Shown here in pieces: positions 20,578 through 32,859 of a stretch of 37,587 bases of DNA. Made by a program: the position numbers and the translations under genes. The stretch is from Mesostigma viride (taxonomy: Eukaryota > Streptophyta > Mesostigmatophyceae > Mesostigmatales > Mesostigmataceae). The notes under the pieces are model-generated. The model saw nothing but the letters and a program-made list of their open reading frames with translations. It was not told the DNA's origin and ran no database searches. Numbering within the stretch: position 1 is the stretch's first letter; each line of letters begins with the position of its first letter. The stretch covers positions 1-37,587 of the forward strand of contig RPFO01000029.1 of assembly GCA_009746045.1 (NCBI GenBank), read 5' to 3'.

Positions 20578-20783
20578 AGGCAAAAGAAAACAACCTGCTT
20601 CCCTAGAATGGAAGCCCACCCTTTATAGCAACCACCTCTCCAGCCAACCCCTACCTGGGTGGCTGGGGTACGGGTGCCAGCACAAAAAATATTTTTTCTA
20701 AAATTATTTTTTCTTTTGGTGCTATACGGCGTTGCATTCTCCGCTCAGCAGGTTAGTCATAGATAAAATGAGCATAGCTCACC
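20578..20783. repeat. Split direct repeat B, copy 2 (outer)
   Basis: This forms the 5' end of the YR element in coding orientation and matches 15678-15884 apart from one A. The outer junction is CACC-AA-TTAATGAGG, where the satellite resumes. It should hold the promoter, although I cannot identify one confidently. Confidence 0.95.
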
Positions 20784-20785
20784 AA

Positions 20786-23700
20786 TTAATGAGGAGGATT
20801 CAGGCTCCCATGGTGTCATCATGGCTTGTCTACGTACATGGTTGGCATTTATGTAATTAATGATGAGGATTCAGGCTCCCATGGTGTCTCCATGGCTGGC
20901 CTACGTACATGGATGTCAAGGAATAGTAAATGAGGAGGATTCAGGCTCCCATGGTGTCATCATGGCCCGTGTACGTACATGGATGGCATGTATGTAATTA
21001 ATGAGGAGGATTCAGGCTCCCATGGTGTCATCATGGCTGGCCTACGTACATGGATGTCAAAGAAAAAGAAATGATGAGGATTCAGGCTCCCATGGTGTCA
21101 TCATGGCTGGCCTACGTACATGGATGTCTCATAAAATAAATGATGAGGATTCAGGCTCCCATGGTGTCATCATGGCTTGTCTACCTACATTGTTGGCATG
21201 TATGTAATTAATGATGAGGATTCAGGCTCCCATGGTGTCTCCATGGCTGGCCTACGTACATGAATGGCATTTATGTAATTAATGATGAGGATTCAGGCTC
21301 CCATGGTGTCATCATGGCCCGTCTACGTACATGGATGGCATTTATGTAATTAATGATGAGGATTCAGGCTCCCATGGTGTCATCATGGCTTGTCTACGTA
21401 CATGGTTGGCATTTATGTAATTAATGAGGAGGATTCAGGCTCCCATGGTGTCATCATGGCCCGTCTACTTACATGGATGGCATTTATGTAATTAATGATG
21501 AGGATTCAGGCTCCCATGGGGTCATCATGGCTTGTCTACGTACATGGTTGGCATTTATGTAATTAATGAGGAGGATTCAGGCTCCCATGGTGTCTCCATG
21601 GCTGGCCTACGTACATGGATGTCAAGGAATAGTAAATGATGAGGATTCAGGCTCCCATGGTGTCATCATGGCTTGTCTACCTACATGGTTGGCATTTATG
21701 TAACCTGAATCCTCTCATTAAGAAAATGAAGAGGATTCAGGCTCCATTGGTGTCATCATGGCTGGCCTACGTACATGGATGTCAAGGAATAGTAAATGAT
21801 GAGGATTCAGGCTCCCATGGTGTCATCATGGCCCGTCTACGTACATGGATGTCAAGGAATAGTAAATGATGAGGATTCAGGCTCCCATGGGGTCATCATG
21901 GCTTGTCTACGTACATGGTTGGCATTTATGTAATTAACGAGGAGGATTCAGGCTCCATTGGTGTCATCATGGCTGGCCTACGTACATGGATGTCAAGGAA
22001 TAGTAAATGATGAGGATTCAGGCTCCCATGGTGTCATCATGGCTTGTCTACGTACATGGTTGGCATTTATGTAATTAATGAGGAGGATTCAGGCTCCCAT
22101 GGTGTCTCCATGGCTGGCCTACGTACATGGATGTCAAGGAATAGTAAATGATGAGGATTCAGGCTCCCATGGTGTCATCATGGCCTGTCTACGTACATGG
22201 ATGGCATGTATGTAATTAATGATGAGGATTCAGGCTCCCATGGTGTCATCATGGCTTGTCTACGTACATGGTTGGCATTTATGTAATTAATGAGGAGGAT
22301 TCAGGCTCCCATGGTGTCATCATGGCTTGTCTACGTACATGGTTGGCATTTATGTAATTAATGATGAGGATTCAGGCTCCCATGGTGTCTCCATGGCTGG
22401 CCTACGTACATGGATGTCAAGGAATAGTAAATGATAAGGATTCAGGCTCCCATGGTGTCATCATGGCCCGTCTACGTACATGGATGGCATTTATGTAATT
22501 AATGATGAGGATTCAGGCTCCCATGGGGTCATCATGGCTTGTCTACGTACATGGTTGGCATTTATGTAATTAATGAGGAGGATTCAGGCTCCCATGGTGT
22601 CTCCATGGCTGGCCTACGTACATGGATGTCAAGGAATAGTAAATGATGAGGATTCAGGCTCCCATGGTGTCATCATGGCCTGTCTACGTACATGGATGGC
22701 ATGTATGTAATTAATGATGAGGATTCAGGCTCCCATGGTGTCATCATGGCTTGTCTACGTACATGGTTGGCATTTATGTAATTAATGAGGAGGATTCAGG
22801 CTCCCATGGTGTCATCATGGCTTGTCTACGTACATGGTTGGCATTTATGTAATTAATGATGAGGATTCAGGCTCCCATGGTGTCTCCATGGCTGGCCTAC
22901 GTATGTACATGGATGTCAAGGAATAGTAAATGATGAGGATTCAGGCTCCCATGGTGTCATCATGGCCCGTGTACGTACATGGATGGCATGTATGTAATTA
23001 ATGAGGAGGATTCAGGCTCCCATGGTGTCATCATGGCTGGCCTACGTACATGGATGTCAAAGAAAAAGAAATGATGAGGATTCAGGCTCCCATGGTGTCA
23101 TCATGGCTGGCCTACGTACATGGATGTCTCATAAAATAAATGATGAGGATTCAGGCTCCCATGGTGTCATCATGGCTTGTCTACCTACATTGTTGGCATG
23201 TATGTAATTAATGATGAGGATTCAGGCTCCCATGGTGTCTCCATGGCTGGCCTACGTACATGAATGGCATTTATGTAATTAATGATGAGGATTCAGGCTC
23301 CCATGGTGTCATCATGGCCCGTCTACGTACATGGATGGCATTTATGTAATTAATGATGAGGATTCAGGCTCCCATGGTGTCATCATGGCTTGTCTACGTA
23401 CATGGTTGGCATTTATGTAATTAATGAGGAGGATTCAGGCTCCCATGGTGTCATCATGGCCCGTCTACTTACATGGATGGCATTTATGTAATTAATGATG
23501 AGGATTCAGGCTCCCATGGGGTCATCATGGCTTGTCTACGTACATGGTTGGCATTTATGTAATTAATGAGGAGGATTCAGGCTCCCATGGTGTCTCCATG
23601 GCTGGCCTACGTACATGGATGTCAAGGAATAGTAAATGATGAGGATTCAGGCTCCCATGGTGTCATCATGGCCCGTCTACGTACATGGATGGCATTTATG

Positions 23701-26700
23701 TAATTAATGATGAGGATTCAGGCTCCCATGGGGTCATCATGGCTTGTCTACGTACATGGTTGGCATTTATGTAATTAATGAGGAGGATTCAGGCTCCCAT
23801 GGTGTCTCCATGGCTGGCCTACGTACATGGATGTCAAGGAATAGTAAATGATGAGGATTCAGGCTCCCATGGTGTCATCATGGCCTGTCTACGTACATGG
23901 ATGGCATGTATGTAATTAATGATGAGGATTCAGGCTCCCATGGGGTCATCATGGCTTGTCTACGTACATGGATGGCATGTATGTAATTAATGATGAGGAT
24001 TCAGGCTCCATTGGTGTCATCATGGCTGGCCTACGTATGTACATGGATGTCAAAGAAAAAAAAAATGATGAGGATTCAGGCTCCCATGGTGTCATCATTG
24101 CCCGTGTATGTACATGGTTGCCATTTATGTAATTAATGATGAGGATTCAGGCTCCATTGGTGTCATCATTGCCCGTGTATGTACATGGTTGGCATTTATG
24201 TATGTAATTAATGATGAGGATTCAGGCTCCATTGGTGTCATCATGGCTGGCCTACGTATGTACATGGATGTCAAAGAAAAAAAAATGATGAGGATTCAGG
24301 CTCCCATGGTGTCATCATGGCCCGTCTACGTACATGGATGTCAAGGAATAGTAAATGATGAGGATTCAGGCTCCCATGGTGTCAGATGTCATGGCCTGTC
24401 TACGTACATGGATGGCATGTATGTAATTAATGATGAGAATTCAGGCTCCATTGGTGTCATCATGGCTGGCCTACGTATGTACATGGATGTCAAAGAAAAA
24501 AAAATGATGAGGATTCAGGCTCCCATGGTGTCATCATGGCCCGTCTACGTACATGGATGTCAAGGAATAGTAAATGATGAGGATTCAGGCTCCCATGGTG
24601 TCATCATGGCCTGTCTACGTACATGGATGGCATGTATGTATTTAATGATGAGGATTCAGGCTCCCATGGTGTCATCATGGCTGGCCTACGTACATGGATG
24701 TCTCAGAAAAAAAATGATGAGGATTCAGGCTCCCATGGTGTCATCATGGCTGGCCTACGTACATGGATGTCAAAGAAAAAAAAATGATGAGGATTCAGGC
24801 TCCCGTGGTGTCATTATGGCCCGTCTACGTGTTGTTGGCATGTATGAAATTAATGATGAGGATTCAGGCTCCCATAGTGTCATCATGGCTGGCCTACGTA
24901 CATGGTTGGCATTTATGTAATTAATGATGAGGATTCAGGCTCCCATGGTGTCATCATTGCCCGTGTATGTACATGGTTGGCATTTATGTAATTAATGATG
25001 AGGATTCAGGCTCCATTGGTGTCATCATGGCCCGTCTACGTACATGGACCGTGGCATTTATGTATTTAATGATGAGGATTCAGGCTCCCATGGGGTCATT
25101 GATGATCATGGCATTTATGTATGTAATTAATGATGAGGATTCAGGCTCCATTGGTGTCATCATGGCTGGCCTACGTATGTACATGGATGTCAAAGAAAAA
25201 AAAATGATGAGGATTCAGGCTCCCATGGTGTCATCATGGCCCGTCTACGTACATGGATGTCAAGGAATAGTAAATGAGGAGGATTCAGGCTCCCATGGTG
25301 TCATCATGGCCCGTGTACGTACATGGATGGCATGTATGTAATTAATGAGGAGGATTCAGGCTCCCATGGTGTCATCATGGCTGGCCTACGTACATGGATG
25401 TCAAAGAAAAAGAAATGATGAGGATTCAGGCTCCCATGGTGTCATCATGGCTGGCCTACGTACATGGATGTCTCATAAAATAAATGATGAGGATTCAGGC
25501 TCCCATGGTGTCATCATGGCTTGTCTACCTACATTGTTGGCATGTATGTAATTAATGATGAGGATTCAGGCTCCCATGGTGTCTCCATGGCTGGCCTACG
25601 TACATGAATGGCATTTATGTAATTAATGATGAGGATTCAGGCTCCCATGGTGTCATCATGGCCCGTCTACGTACATGGATGGCATTTATGTAATTAATGA
25701 TGAGGATTCAGGCTCCCATGGTGTCATCATGGCTTGTCTACGTACATGGTTGGCATTTATGTAATTAATGAGGAGGATTCAGGCTCCCATGGTGTCATCA
25801 TGGCCCGTCTACTTACATGGATGGCATTTATGTAATTAATGATGAGGATTCAGGCTCCCATGGGGTCATCATGGCTTGTCTACGTACATGGTTGGCATTT
25901 ATGTAATTAATGAGGAGGATTCAGGCTCCCATGGTGTCTCCATGGCTGGCCTACGTACATGGATGTCAAGGAATAGTAAATGATGAGGATTCAGGCTCCC
26001 ATGGTGTCATCATGGCTTGTCTACCTACATGGTTGGCATTTATGTAACCTGAATCCTCTCATTAAGAAAATGAAGAGGATTCAGGCTCCATTGGTGTCAT
26101 CATGGCTGGCCTACGTACATGGATGTCAAGGAATAGTAAATGATGAGGATTCAGGCTCCCATGGTGTCATCATGGCCCGTCTACGTACATGGATGTCAAG
26201 GAATAGTAAATGATGAGGATTCAGGCTCCCATGGGGTCATCATGGCTTGTCTACGTACATGGTTGGCATTTATGTAATTAACGAGGAGGATTCAGGCTCC
26301 ATTGGTGTCATCATGGCTGGCCTACGTACATGGATGTCAAGGAATAGTAAATGATGAGGATTCAGGCTCCCATGGTGTCATCATGGCTTGTCTACGTACA
26401 TGGTTGGCATTTATGTAATTAATGAGGAGGATTCAGGCTCCCATGGTGTCTCCATGGCTGGCCTACGTACATGGATGTCAAGGAATAGTAAATGATGAGG
26501 ATTCAGGCTCCCATGGTGTCATCATGGCCTGTCTACGTACATGGATGGCATGTATGTAATTAATGATGAGGATTCAGGCTCCCATGGTGTCATCATGGCT
26601 TGTCTACGTACATGGTTGGCATTTATGTAATTAATGAGGAGGATTCAGGCTCCCATGGTGTCATCATGGCTTGTCTACGTACATGGTTGGCATTTATGTA

Positions 26701-29499
26701 ATTAATGATGAGGATTCAGGCTCCCATGGTGTCTCCATGGCTGGCCTACGTACATGGATGTCAAGGAATAGTAAATGATAAGGATTCAGGCTCCCATGGT
26801 GTCATCATGGCCCGTCTACGTACATGGATGGCATTTATGTAATTAATGATGAGGATTCAGGCTCCCATGGGGTCATCATGGCTTGTCTACGTACATGGTT
26901 GGCATTTATGTAATTAATGAGGAGGATTCAGGCTCCCATGGTGTCTCCATGGCTGGCCTACGTACATGGATGTCAAGGAATAGTAAATGATGAGGATTCA
27001 GGCTCCCATGGTGTCATCATGGCCTGTCTACGTACATGGATGGCATGTATGTAATTAATGATGAGGATTCAGGCTCCCATGGTGTCATCATGGCTTGTCT
27101 ACGTACATGGTTGGCATTTATGTAATTAATGAGGAGGATTCAGGCTCCCATGGTGTCATCATGGCTTGTCTACGTACATGGTTGGCATTTATGTAATTAA
27201 TGATGAGGATTCAGGCTCCCATGGTGTCTCCATGGCTGGCCTACGTACATGGATGTCAAGGAATAGTAAATGATGAGGATTCAGGCTCCCATGGTGTCAT
27301 CATGGCCCGTGTACGTACATGGATGGCATGTATGTAATTAATGAGGAGGATTCAGGCTCCCATGGTGTCATCATGGCTGGCCTACGTACATGGATGTCAA
27401 AGAAAAAGAAATGATGAGGATTCAGGCTCCCATGGTGTCATCATGGCTGGCCTACGTACATGGATGTCTCATAAAATAAATGATGAGGATTCAGGCTCCC
27501 ATGGTGTCATCATGGCTTGTCTACCTACATTGTTGGCATGTATGTAATTAATGATGAGGATTCAGGCTCCCATGGTGTCTCCATGGCTGGCCTACGTACA
27601 TGGTTGGCATTTATGTAATTAATGATGAGGATTCAGGCTCCCATGGTGTCATCATGGCCCGTCTACGTACATGGATGGCATTTATGTAATTAATGATGAG
27701 GATTCAGGCTCCCATGGTGTCATCATGGCTTGTCTACGTACATGGTTGGCATTTATGTAATTAATGAGGAGGATTCAGGCTCCCATGGTGTCATCATGGC
27801 CCGTCTACTTACATGGATGGCATTTATGTAATTAATGATGAGGATTCAGGCTCCCATGGGGTCATCATGGCTTGTCTACGTACATGGTTGGCATTTATGT
27901 AATTAATGAGGAGGATTCAGGCTCCCATGGTGTCTCCATGGCTGGCCTACGTACATGGATGTCAAGGAATAGTAAATGATGAGGATTCAGGCTCCCATGG
28001 TGTCATCATGGCCCGTCTACGTACATGGATGGCATTTATGTAATTAATGATGAGGATTCAGGCTCCCATGGGGTCATCATGGCTTGTCTACGTACATGGT
28101 TGGCATTTATGTAATTAATGAGGAGGATTCAGGCTCCCATGGTGTCTCCATGGCTGGCCTACGTACATGGATGTCAAGGAATAGTAAATGATGAGGATTC
28201 AGGCTCCCATGGTGTCATCATGGCCTGTCTACGTACATGGATGGCATGTATGTAATTAATGATGAGGATTCAGGCTCCCATGGGGTCATCATGGCTTGTC
28301 TACGTACATGGATGGCATGTATGTAATTAATGATGAGGATTCAGGCTCCATTGGTGTCATCATGGCTGGCCTACGTATGTACATGGATGTCAAAGAAAAA
28401 AAAATGATGAGGATTCAGGCTCCCATGGTGTCATCATTGCCCGTGTATGTACATGGTTGCCATTTATGTAATTAATGATGAGGATTCAGGCTCCCATAGT
28501 GTCATCATGGCTGGCCTACGTACATGGTTGGCATTTATGTAATTAATGATGAGGATTCAGGCTCCCATTGGTGTCATCATTGCCCGTGTATGTACATGGT
28601 TGGCATTTATGTAATTAATGATGAGGATTCAGGCTCCATGGTGTCATCATGGCCCGTCTACGTACATGGATGGCAATGTAAATGATGAGGATTCAGGCTC
28701 CCATGGTGTCATTGATGATCATGGCATTTATGTATGTAATTAATGATGAGGATTCAGGCTCCATTGGTGTCATCATGGCTGGCCTACGTATGTACATGGA
28801 TGTCAAAGAAAAAAAAATGATGAGGATTCAGGCTCCCATGGTGTCATCATGGCCCGTCTACGTACATGGATGTCAAGGAATAGTAAATGATGAGGATTCA
28901 GGCTCCCATGGTGTCATCATGGCCTGTCTACGTACATGGATGGCATGTATGTATTTAATGATGAGGATTCAGGCTCCCATGGTGTCATCATGGCTGGCCT
29001 ACGTACATGGATGTCTCAGAAAAAAAATGATGAGGATTCAGGCTCCCATGGTGTCATCATGGCTGGCCTACGTACATGGATGTCTCAGAAAAAAAATGAT
29101 GAGGATTCAGGCTCCCATGGTGTCATCATGGCTGGCCTACGTACATGGATGTCAAAGAAAAAAAATGATCAGGATTCAGGCTCCCGTGGTGTCATTATGG
29201 CCCGTCTACGTGTTGTTGGCATGTATGAAATTAATGATGAGGATTCAGGCTCCCACAGTGTCATCATGGCTGGCCTACGTACATGGTTGGCATTTATGTA
29301 ATTAATGATGAGGATTCAGGCTCCCATGGTGTCATCATTGCCCGTGTATGTACATGGTTGGCATTTATGTAATTAATGATGAGGATTCAGGCTCCATTGG
29401 TGTCATCATGGCCCGTCTACGTACATGGGTGGCATTTATGTATTTAATGATGAGGATTCAGGCTCCCATGGGGTCATCATGGCTTGTCTACGTACATGG
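20786..29499 (+). repeat. Satellite array of about 70-bp monomers, right part of the forward block
   Basis: This is the same satellite as at 6316-15456, continuing in the same orientation after the YR element. Higher-order structure is clear: the block beginning ATGAGGAGGATTCAGG at 21001 restarts near 23001, 25345 and 27341 (spacings about 2,000, 2,344 and 1,996 bp), and a related block is at 6761. Rare variants such as GGTGTCAGATGTCATGG (9001, 11781, 13625, 24378) and GTCATTGATGATCATGG (about 12508, 14342, 25096, 28709) mark copies of the same higher-order unit. The last monomers mirror the inverted block at 5272. Confidence 0.97.
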
Positions 29500-29774
29500 A
29501 GTCATATTGATTCATGGAACAATGAGATACCATTCTTAATTGAAAATTGTTCTTGATACTTTCACATGCATGCCCGGAATCGTGAATTTGTGCGGGTTTC
29601 CATGATGACAATCCTCATTGAATTCTTGAGCACACAATATTGAGCAATTTAGGGGCACTTCGGCAATGTTGACCATTTTCATTCATGATCAATAAAATTA
29701 ACATTTAATGCAATAAATACATATTCCACTCATTTTAATAAACCATGCAAAAACTTTACAAGCACGCTCAAGCT

Positions 29775-30545
29775 AGGGGTGGGCTGGCATGCACGCGTGG
29801 GTGTGGGGGTGGGCTGGCATGCATGCGTGGGTGTGGGGGTGGGCTGGCATGCACGTGTGGGTGTGGGGGTGGGCTGGCATGCATGCGTGGGTGTGGGGTT
29901 GGGCTAGCCTGCATGCGTGGGTGTGGGGGGGGCTGGCATGCATGCGTGGGTGTGTGTGGGGGGCTAGCATGCATGCGTAAGTGTGGGGGGGGCTGGCATG
30001 CATGCGTGGGTGTGGGGGGGGCTGGCATGCATGCGTGGGTGTGTGTGGGGGGCTAGCATGCATGCGTAAGTGTGGGGGGGGGCTGGCATGCATGCGTGGG
30101 TGTGTATGGGGGCTGGCATGCATGCGTGGGTGTGTGTGGGGGGCTAGCATGCATGCGTGGGTGTGTGGGGGGGCTGTCATGCATGCGTGGGTGTGTGTGG
30201 GGGCTGGCATCCATGCGTGGGTGTGTGGGGGGGCTAGCATGCATGCGTGGGTGTGGGGGTGGGCTAGCATGCATGCGTGGGTGTGGGGGGGGCGGTCATG
30301 CATGCGTGGGTGTGTGGGGGGGCTGGCATGCATGCGTGGGTGTGTGGGGGGGCTAGCATGCATGCGTGGGTGTGGGGGTGGGCTAGCATGCATGCGTGGG
30401 TGTGAGTGTGGGCTAGCATGCATGCGTGGGTGTGGGGGGGGCTAGCATGCATGCGTGGGTGTGGGGGGGCCGGGGCCGGGGCTAGCATGCATGCGTGGGT
30501 GTGGGGGTGGGCTAGCATGCATGCGTGGGTGTGGGGGGGGGCTAG
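29775..30545. repeat. 30-bp minisatellite, right copy
   Basis: This is the mirror of 4221-4994, reading G-rich on the + strand (GCATGCATGCGTGGGTGTG plus a G run). Irregular units are shared with the left copy in mirror order, such as the GGCCGGGGCCGGGG insertion and the GCGTAAGTGTG units. The two copies were therefore not amplified independently. Confidence 0.95.
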
Positions 30546-30762
30546 CACGCCCCACCCCTCCATCGGCACAGCCAGCCTTGTGAGTCTACCCTTAACAACA
30601 AGGCTGGTAGGACGACACGCCTGAGCAGCATATGTCATGCCTATCTCAGGCTAATAATGTGTGATTTTGTGCCAACAACCAAGTTGTTCCACCCAACAAC
30701 ACATTATAAACCCTCTTCCAAAATGCCCAACAAGCCGGACACGTGGAGGACCACACACGCAG

Positions 30763-30770
30763 TATATAAA
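30763..30770 (+). promoter_or_regulatory. TATA-like box in right arm, pointing outward
   Basis: TATATAAAGAGAAAATAAGCTG is followed about 310 bp later by an ATG (31081) whose frame is broken early by a stop (GATTAACTAG) not present in the left arm. Its orientation is away from the satellite. Promoter activity is inferred only. Confidence 0.3.
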
Positions 30771-31758
30771 GAGAAAATAAGCTGACTTTTTATCCAGCCA
30801 ACCTGTGGCTAGCTGCTCTGGTTAGCATGACAAATGCTAACATTTACTCAGTGGGAAAGGTGAAGAGACCATTGGAACAGCCTACCTGACGCATGTGCCA
30901 CCAAAGCATTGTGTCCCGCAAAATGCACACTGCCTCCTTTCTAACAAGCACGAGCCGCTCTCTTTAGGAGACAGGTGCCAGCTCGTCAGTGTCTGGGGAA
31001 AATGATGCCGCTGCTTAGGAAGACCGCGTGAATTTCCTCGAACACAACTGTCTATAAAGCAAAAGAAATTTCAGAGAAGCATGGAAATAAAAGCATTACA
31101 CCTTCCCGACAGGTTGCGGGCCACGCGCTGCAGAAAGCCAGCCACGTCACAGACGATTAACTAGCTAAAAGACACCCAGGAATCCAGCGATGCAGCGCCA
31201 GGACCCGCAACTTTCTGGCTGCATCTGGCCGGAAAGAAGGCAAAAAGCTTACGCTCAACGAGGTAAGAAAGCAGGAAAACGCAAGCTTAAGACGTTTAAC
31301 ACAAGAACGTACCATAACGGGCATTTATTCGTGCCCAGGCGCACAAGAAAGTCCACCCTTTCATGGAGTGGTTGGGCAGTACGCATCGCGCAGGGCTAAT
31401 GTTATCTTACCGCAAAATGACGGGAAAGGTAAAGATAGCAGCGGGAATTTTTACGGCTTTAGAAACATCATTAAACTAGCTTTCCTTACGACCATCAAAA
31501 CTGGCAACAATCGACAATCAACCCGGCAGGCATCCAATATACTTTATTCATCCCGACAGAAATTCAGGCCGGACCCCCCCTGCCGATGGCAAAGAAAAAA
31601 AGCCCGCGACATTATAGATCGCAACCATCCCGCCATAAATTAGAATCAGTAACTAATTTTCTCCAACAATCGAGCATTTCTGCTTTCCGCGTGCCAGATT
31701 TGTCACGTTTCGTCTAAAGGCAGTCGCCATGGCCCCTACCGCAAGGGGTGCGCGCACC

Positions 31759-32398
31759 ATGCCGACATAGCTTTTGGGCCTCAATTTGCACCGAAATTTG
31801 GTCCGTACCGTCCAGCTCAGTCGGATTATGTATGTGGATCGGCCGTGTTGGTTGCATACGCAGGTATATTAATTCTTGCATTCGCCCCGGACCTTCCCCA
31901 GGACAGGTCAGGATATAACAATAATTCTTGCATTCGCCCCCGCCCTTTCCTATGGCCTGGTCAGGTTTGGGCGCGACGCCACTAGCGCGGCGCCCGCGAC
32001 AGAGTGGCCAGGCTCGAGCACGTTTTCTGGATCCCAAGCACCGGATTGGACACTGTCCGAGGACTGGACAGGAATTGGCTGACCAATCGGATGCTTGCTC
32101 GTCGTCTCCAAAAACATATATAAAGAGCCAAATCGCGCGAACTACGCAAGGATCCTTTAAGCAGCGTTACTCTGCCGAAATGTCAACCTAGGCCGGTCAA
32201 GTGACGCCGAGGTGTTCACCGATAGTTCAGGTCAGCCACAGCGCGCCTTCGAATGTAGGCACGGTCGCATTTTTTTTTAGGAAATGTAGAATTGTTGTCG
32301 ACCAGCTACCAACGCCCGACCGGACCCATACAACGGAAACATCAAGGCGATGTGATGTAGGTGTGTCTGATATGTCATTAATACACAGAGCATCGTGA
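31759..32398. other. Right flank without a supported gene
   Basis: The inverted similarity stops at 31758. The flank holds a 52-bp imperfect tandem duplication (AATTCTTGCATTCGCCCC at 31871 and 31923, each followed by a CC..TTCC..GGTCAGG block). It also holds a + strand TATATAAAGAGCC at 32117 that resembles the box in the arms, followed only by a three-codon frame (ATG near 32180). A 107-codon minus-strand frame (32037-31714) has no recognisable features and runs into the arm, so I do not call it. Confidence 0.6.
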
Positions 32399-32545
32399 AT
32401 ATAATATATAATATAAATTATATAATATACTATAATTAATATATAATTTTAATTTTATGTTAATTTTAATGTTATTTCATATAACATAATATAGCATAAT
32501 ATAATATAATATAATATAATATTATATAAAGTAGTATATAAAAAA
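32399..32545. repeat. AT-rich low-complexity tract
   Basis: The stretch is almost entirely A and T, with TATAATATA and (ATAAT)n runs, and contrasts sharply with the GC-rich surroundings. There is no coding signal. Confidence 0.9.
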
Positions 32546-32818
32546 TTAAAATGTAAAAGAAAAATATCTACCTTATTGGGGTTTAATGTTCCTTTCCAGT
32601 TCAGCATAAGTACACTCTTGAGTGTGTGCAATGTTTGGTTATACGCCATTGTCTTAAAATAGCAACCAATGTAAACCTCCGTCCTAACCACATTTGGATA
32701 CAATAAAGACATTGATGCCTGACACATAGCATTCATTGCTTGAAATACCATGCATATTTTGTGTCAATGTTCTGCAGACCACAGCTTCAAGTGGGCATAC
32801 TTCGCTTTCCTCAATATA

Positions 32819-32845
32819 ATGGCGACATGGCATTTGGTGAAAGTG
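32819..32845 (+). other. Possible small first coding exon of the transposase-like gene
   Basis: ATGGCGACATGG opens nine codons (MATWHLVKV) ending at a strong splice donor, GTGAGT, at 32846. Joining to the acceptor AATCAG ending at 33537 keeps the frame of the downstream gene. The putative intron would contain the whole hairpin-repeat cluster. The only support is donor quality and frame compatibility. The alternative is translation from the ATG at 33559 with no such exon. Confidence 0.25.
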
Positions 32846-32859
32846 GTGAGTGCCATGAA

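Larger units (their letters stand above)
15457..20783 (-). mobile_element. DIRS/PAT/Ngaro-class tyrosine-recombinase retrotransposon, apparently full length
   Basis: The element has a gag-like gene and an RT-RNase H-YR pol gene on the minus strand. It is bounded by split direct repeats in + order A1 (15457-15653), B1 (15678-15884), A2 (15887-16083), coding region, B2 (20578-20783). In coding orientation this is B, gag, pol, A, B, A, the PAT/Ngaro arrangement with no LTRs. The satellite stops at TATGTAA and resumes at AATTAATGAGG with no target duplication, as expected for YR-mediated insertion. A copies are identical and B copies differ by one A in a poly-A run, so the insertion looks recent. 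I see no methyltransferase domain of the kind found in DIRS1-type elements. Family placement below YR retrotransposon is tentative. Confidence 0.92.
29500..31758 (-). repeat. Right arm of giant inverted repeat (2,259 bp)
   Basis: This is the reverse complement of 3013-5271. The inner part, through the minisatellite out to about 31110, appears essentially identical to the left arm on reading, including about 250 bp next to the satellite in which I found no difference. The outer 640 bp carry many substitutions and small indels, including loss of the ATG that opens the left arm's 132-codon frame (CATGG to TCTGG near 31205). The arm ends with the palindrome GGTGCGCGCACC (31747-31758). Confidence 0.93.

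Noticed and set aside
24108-24920. Open frames of up to 270 codons in the satellite (also 8731-9264, 11511-12251, 13532-14167, 28682-29305)
   Set aside because: They encode the same short peptide repeated in shifting frames and depend on monomer length variants. Similar frames occur throughout, and nothing suggests protein-level selection.
5272-29499. CRISPR-like appearance (conserved repeats with variable tails)
   Set aside because: Tails fall into a few recurring classes instead of unique spacers, the core is about 54 bp, monomers are continuous satellite units with higher-order structure, and the context is eukaryotic with no cas genes.
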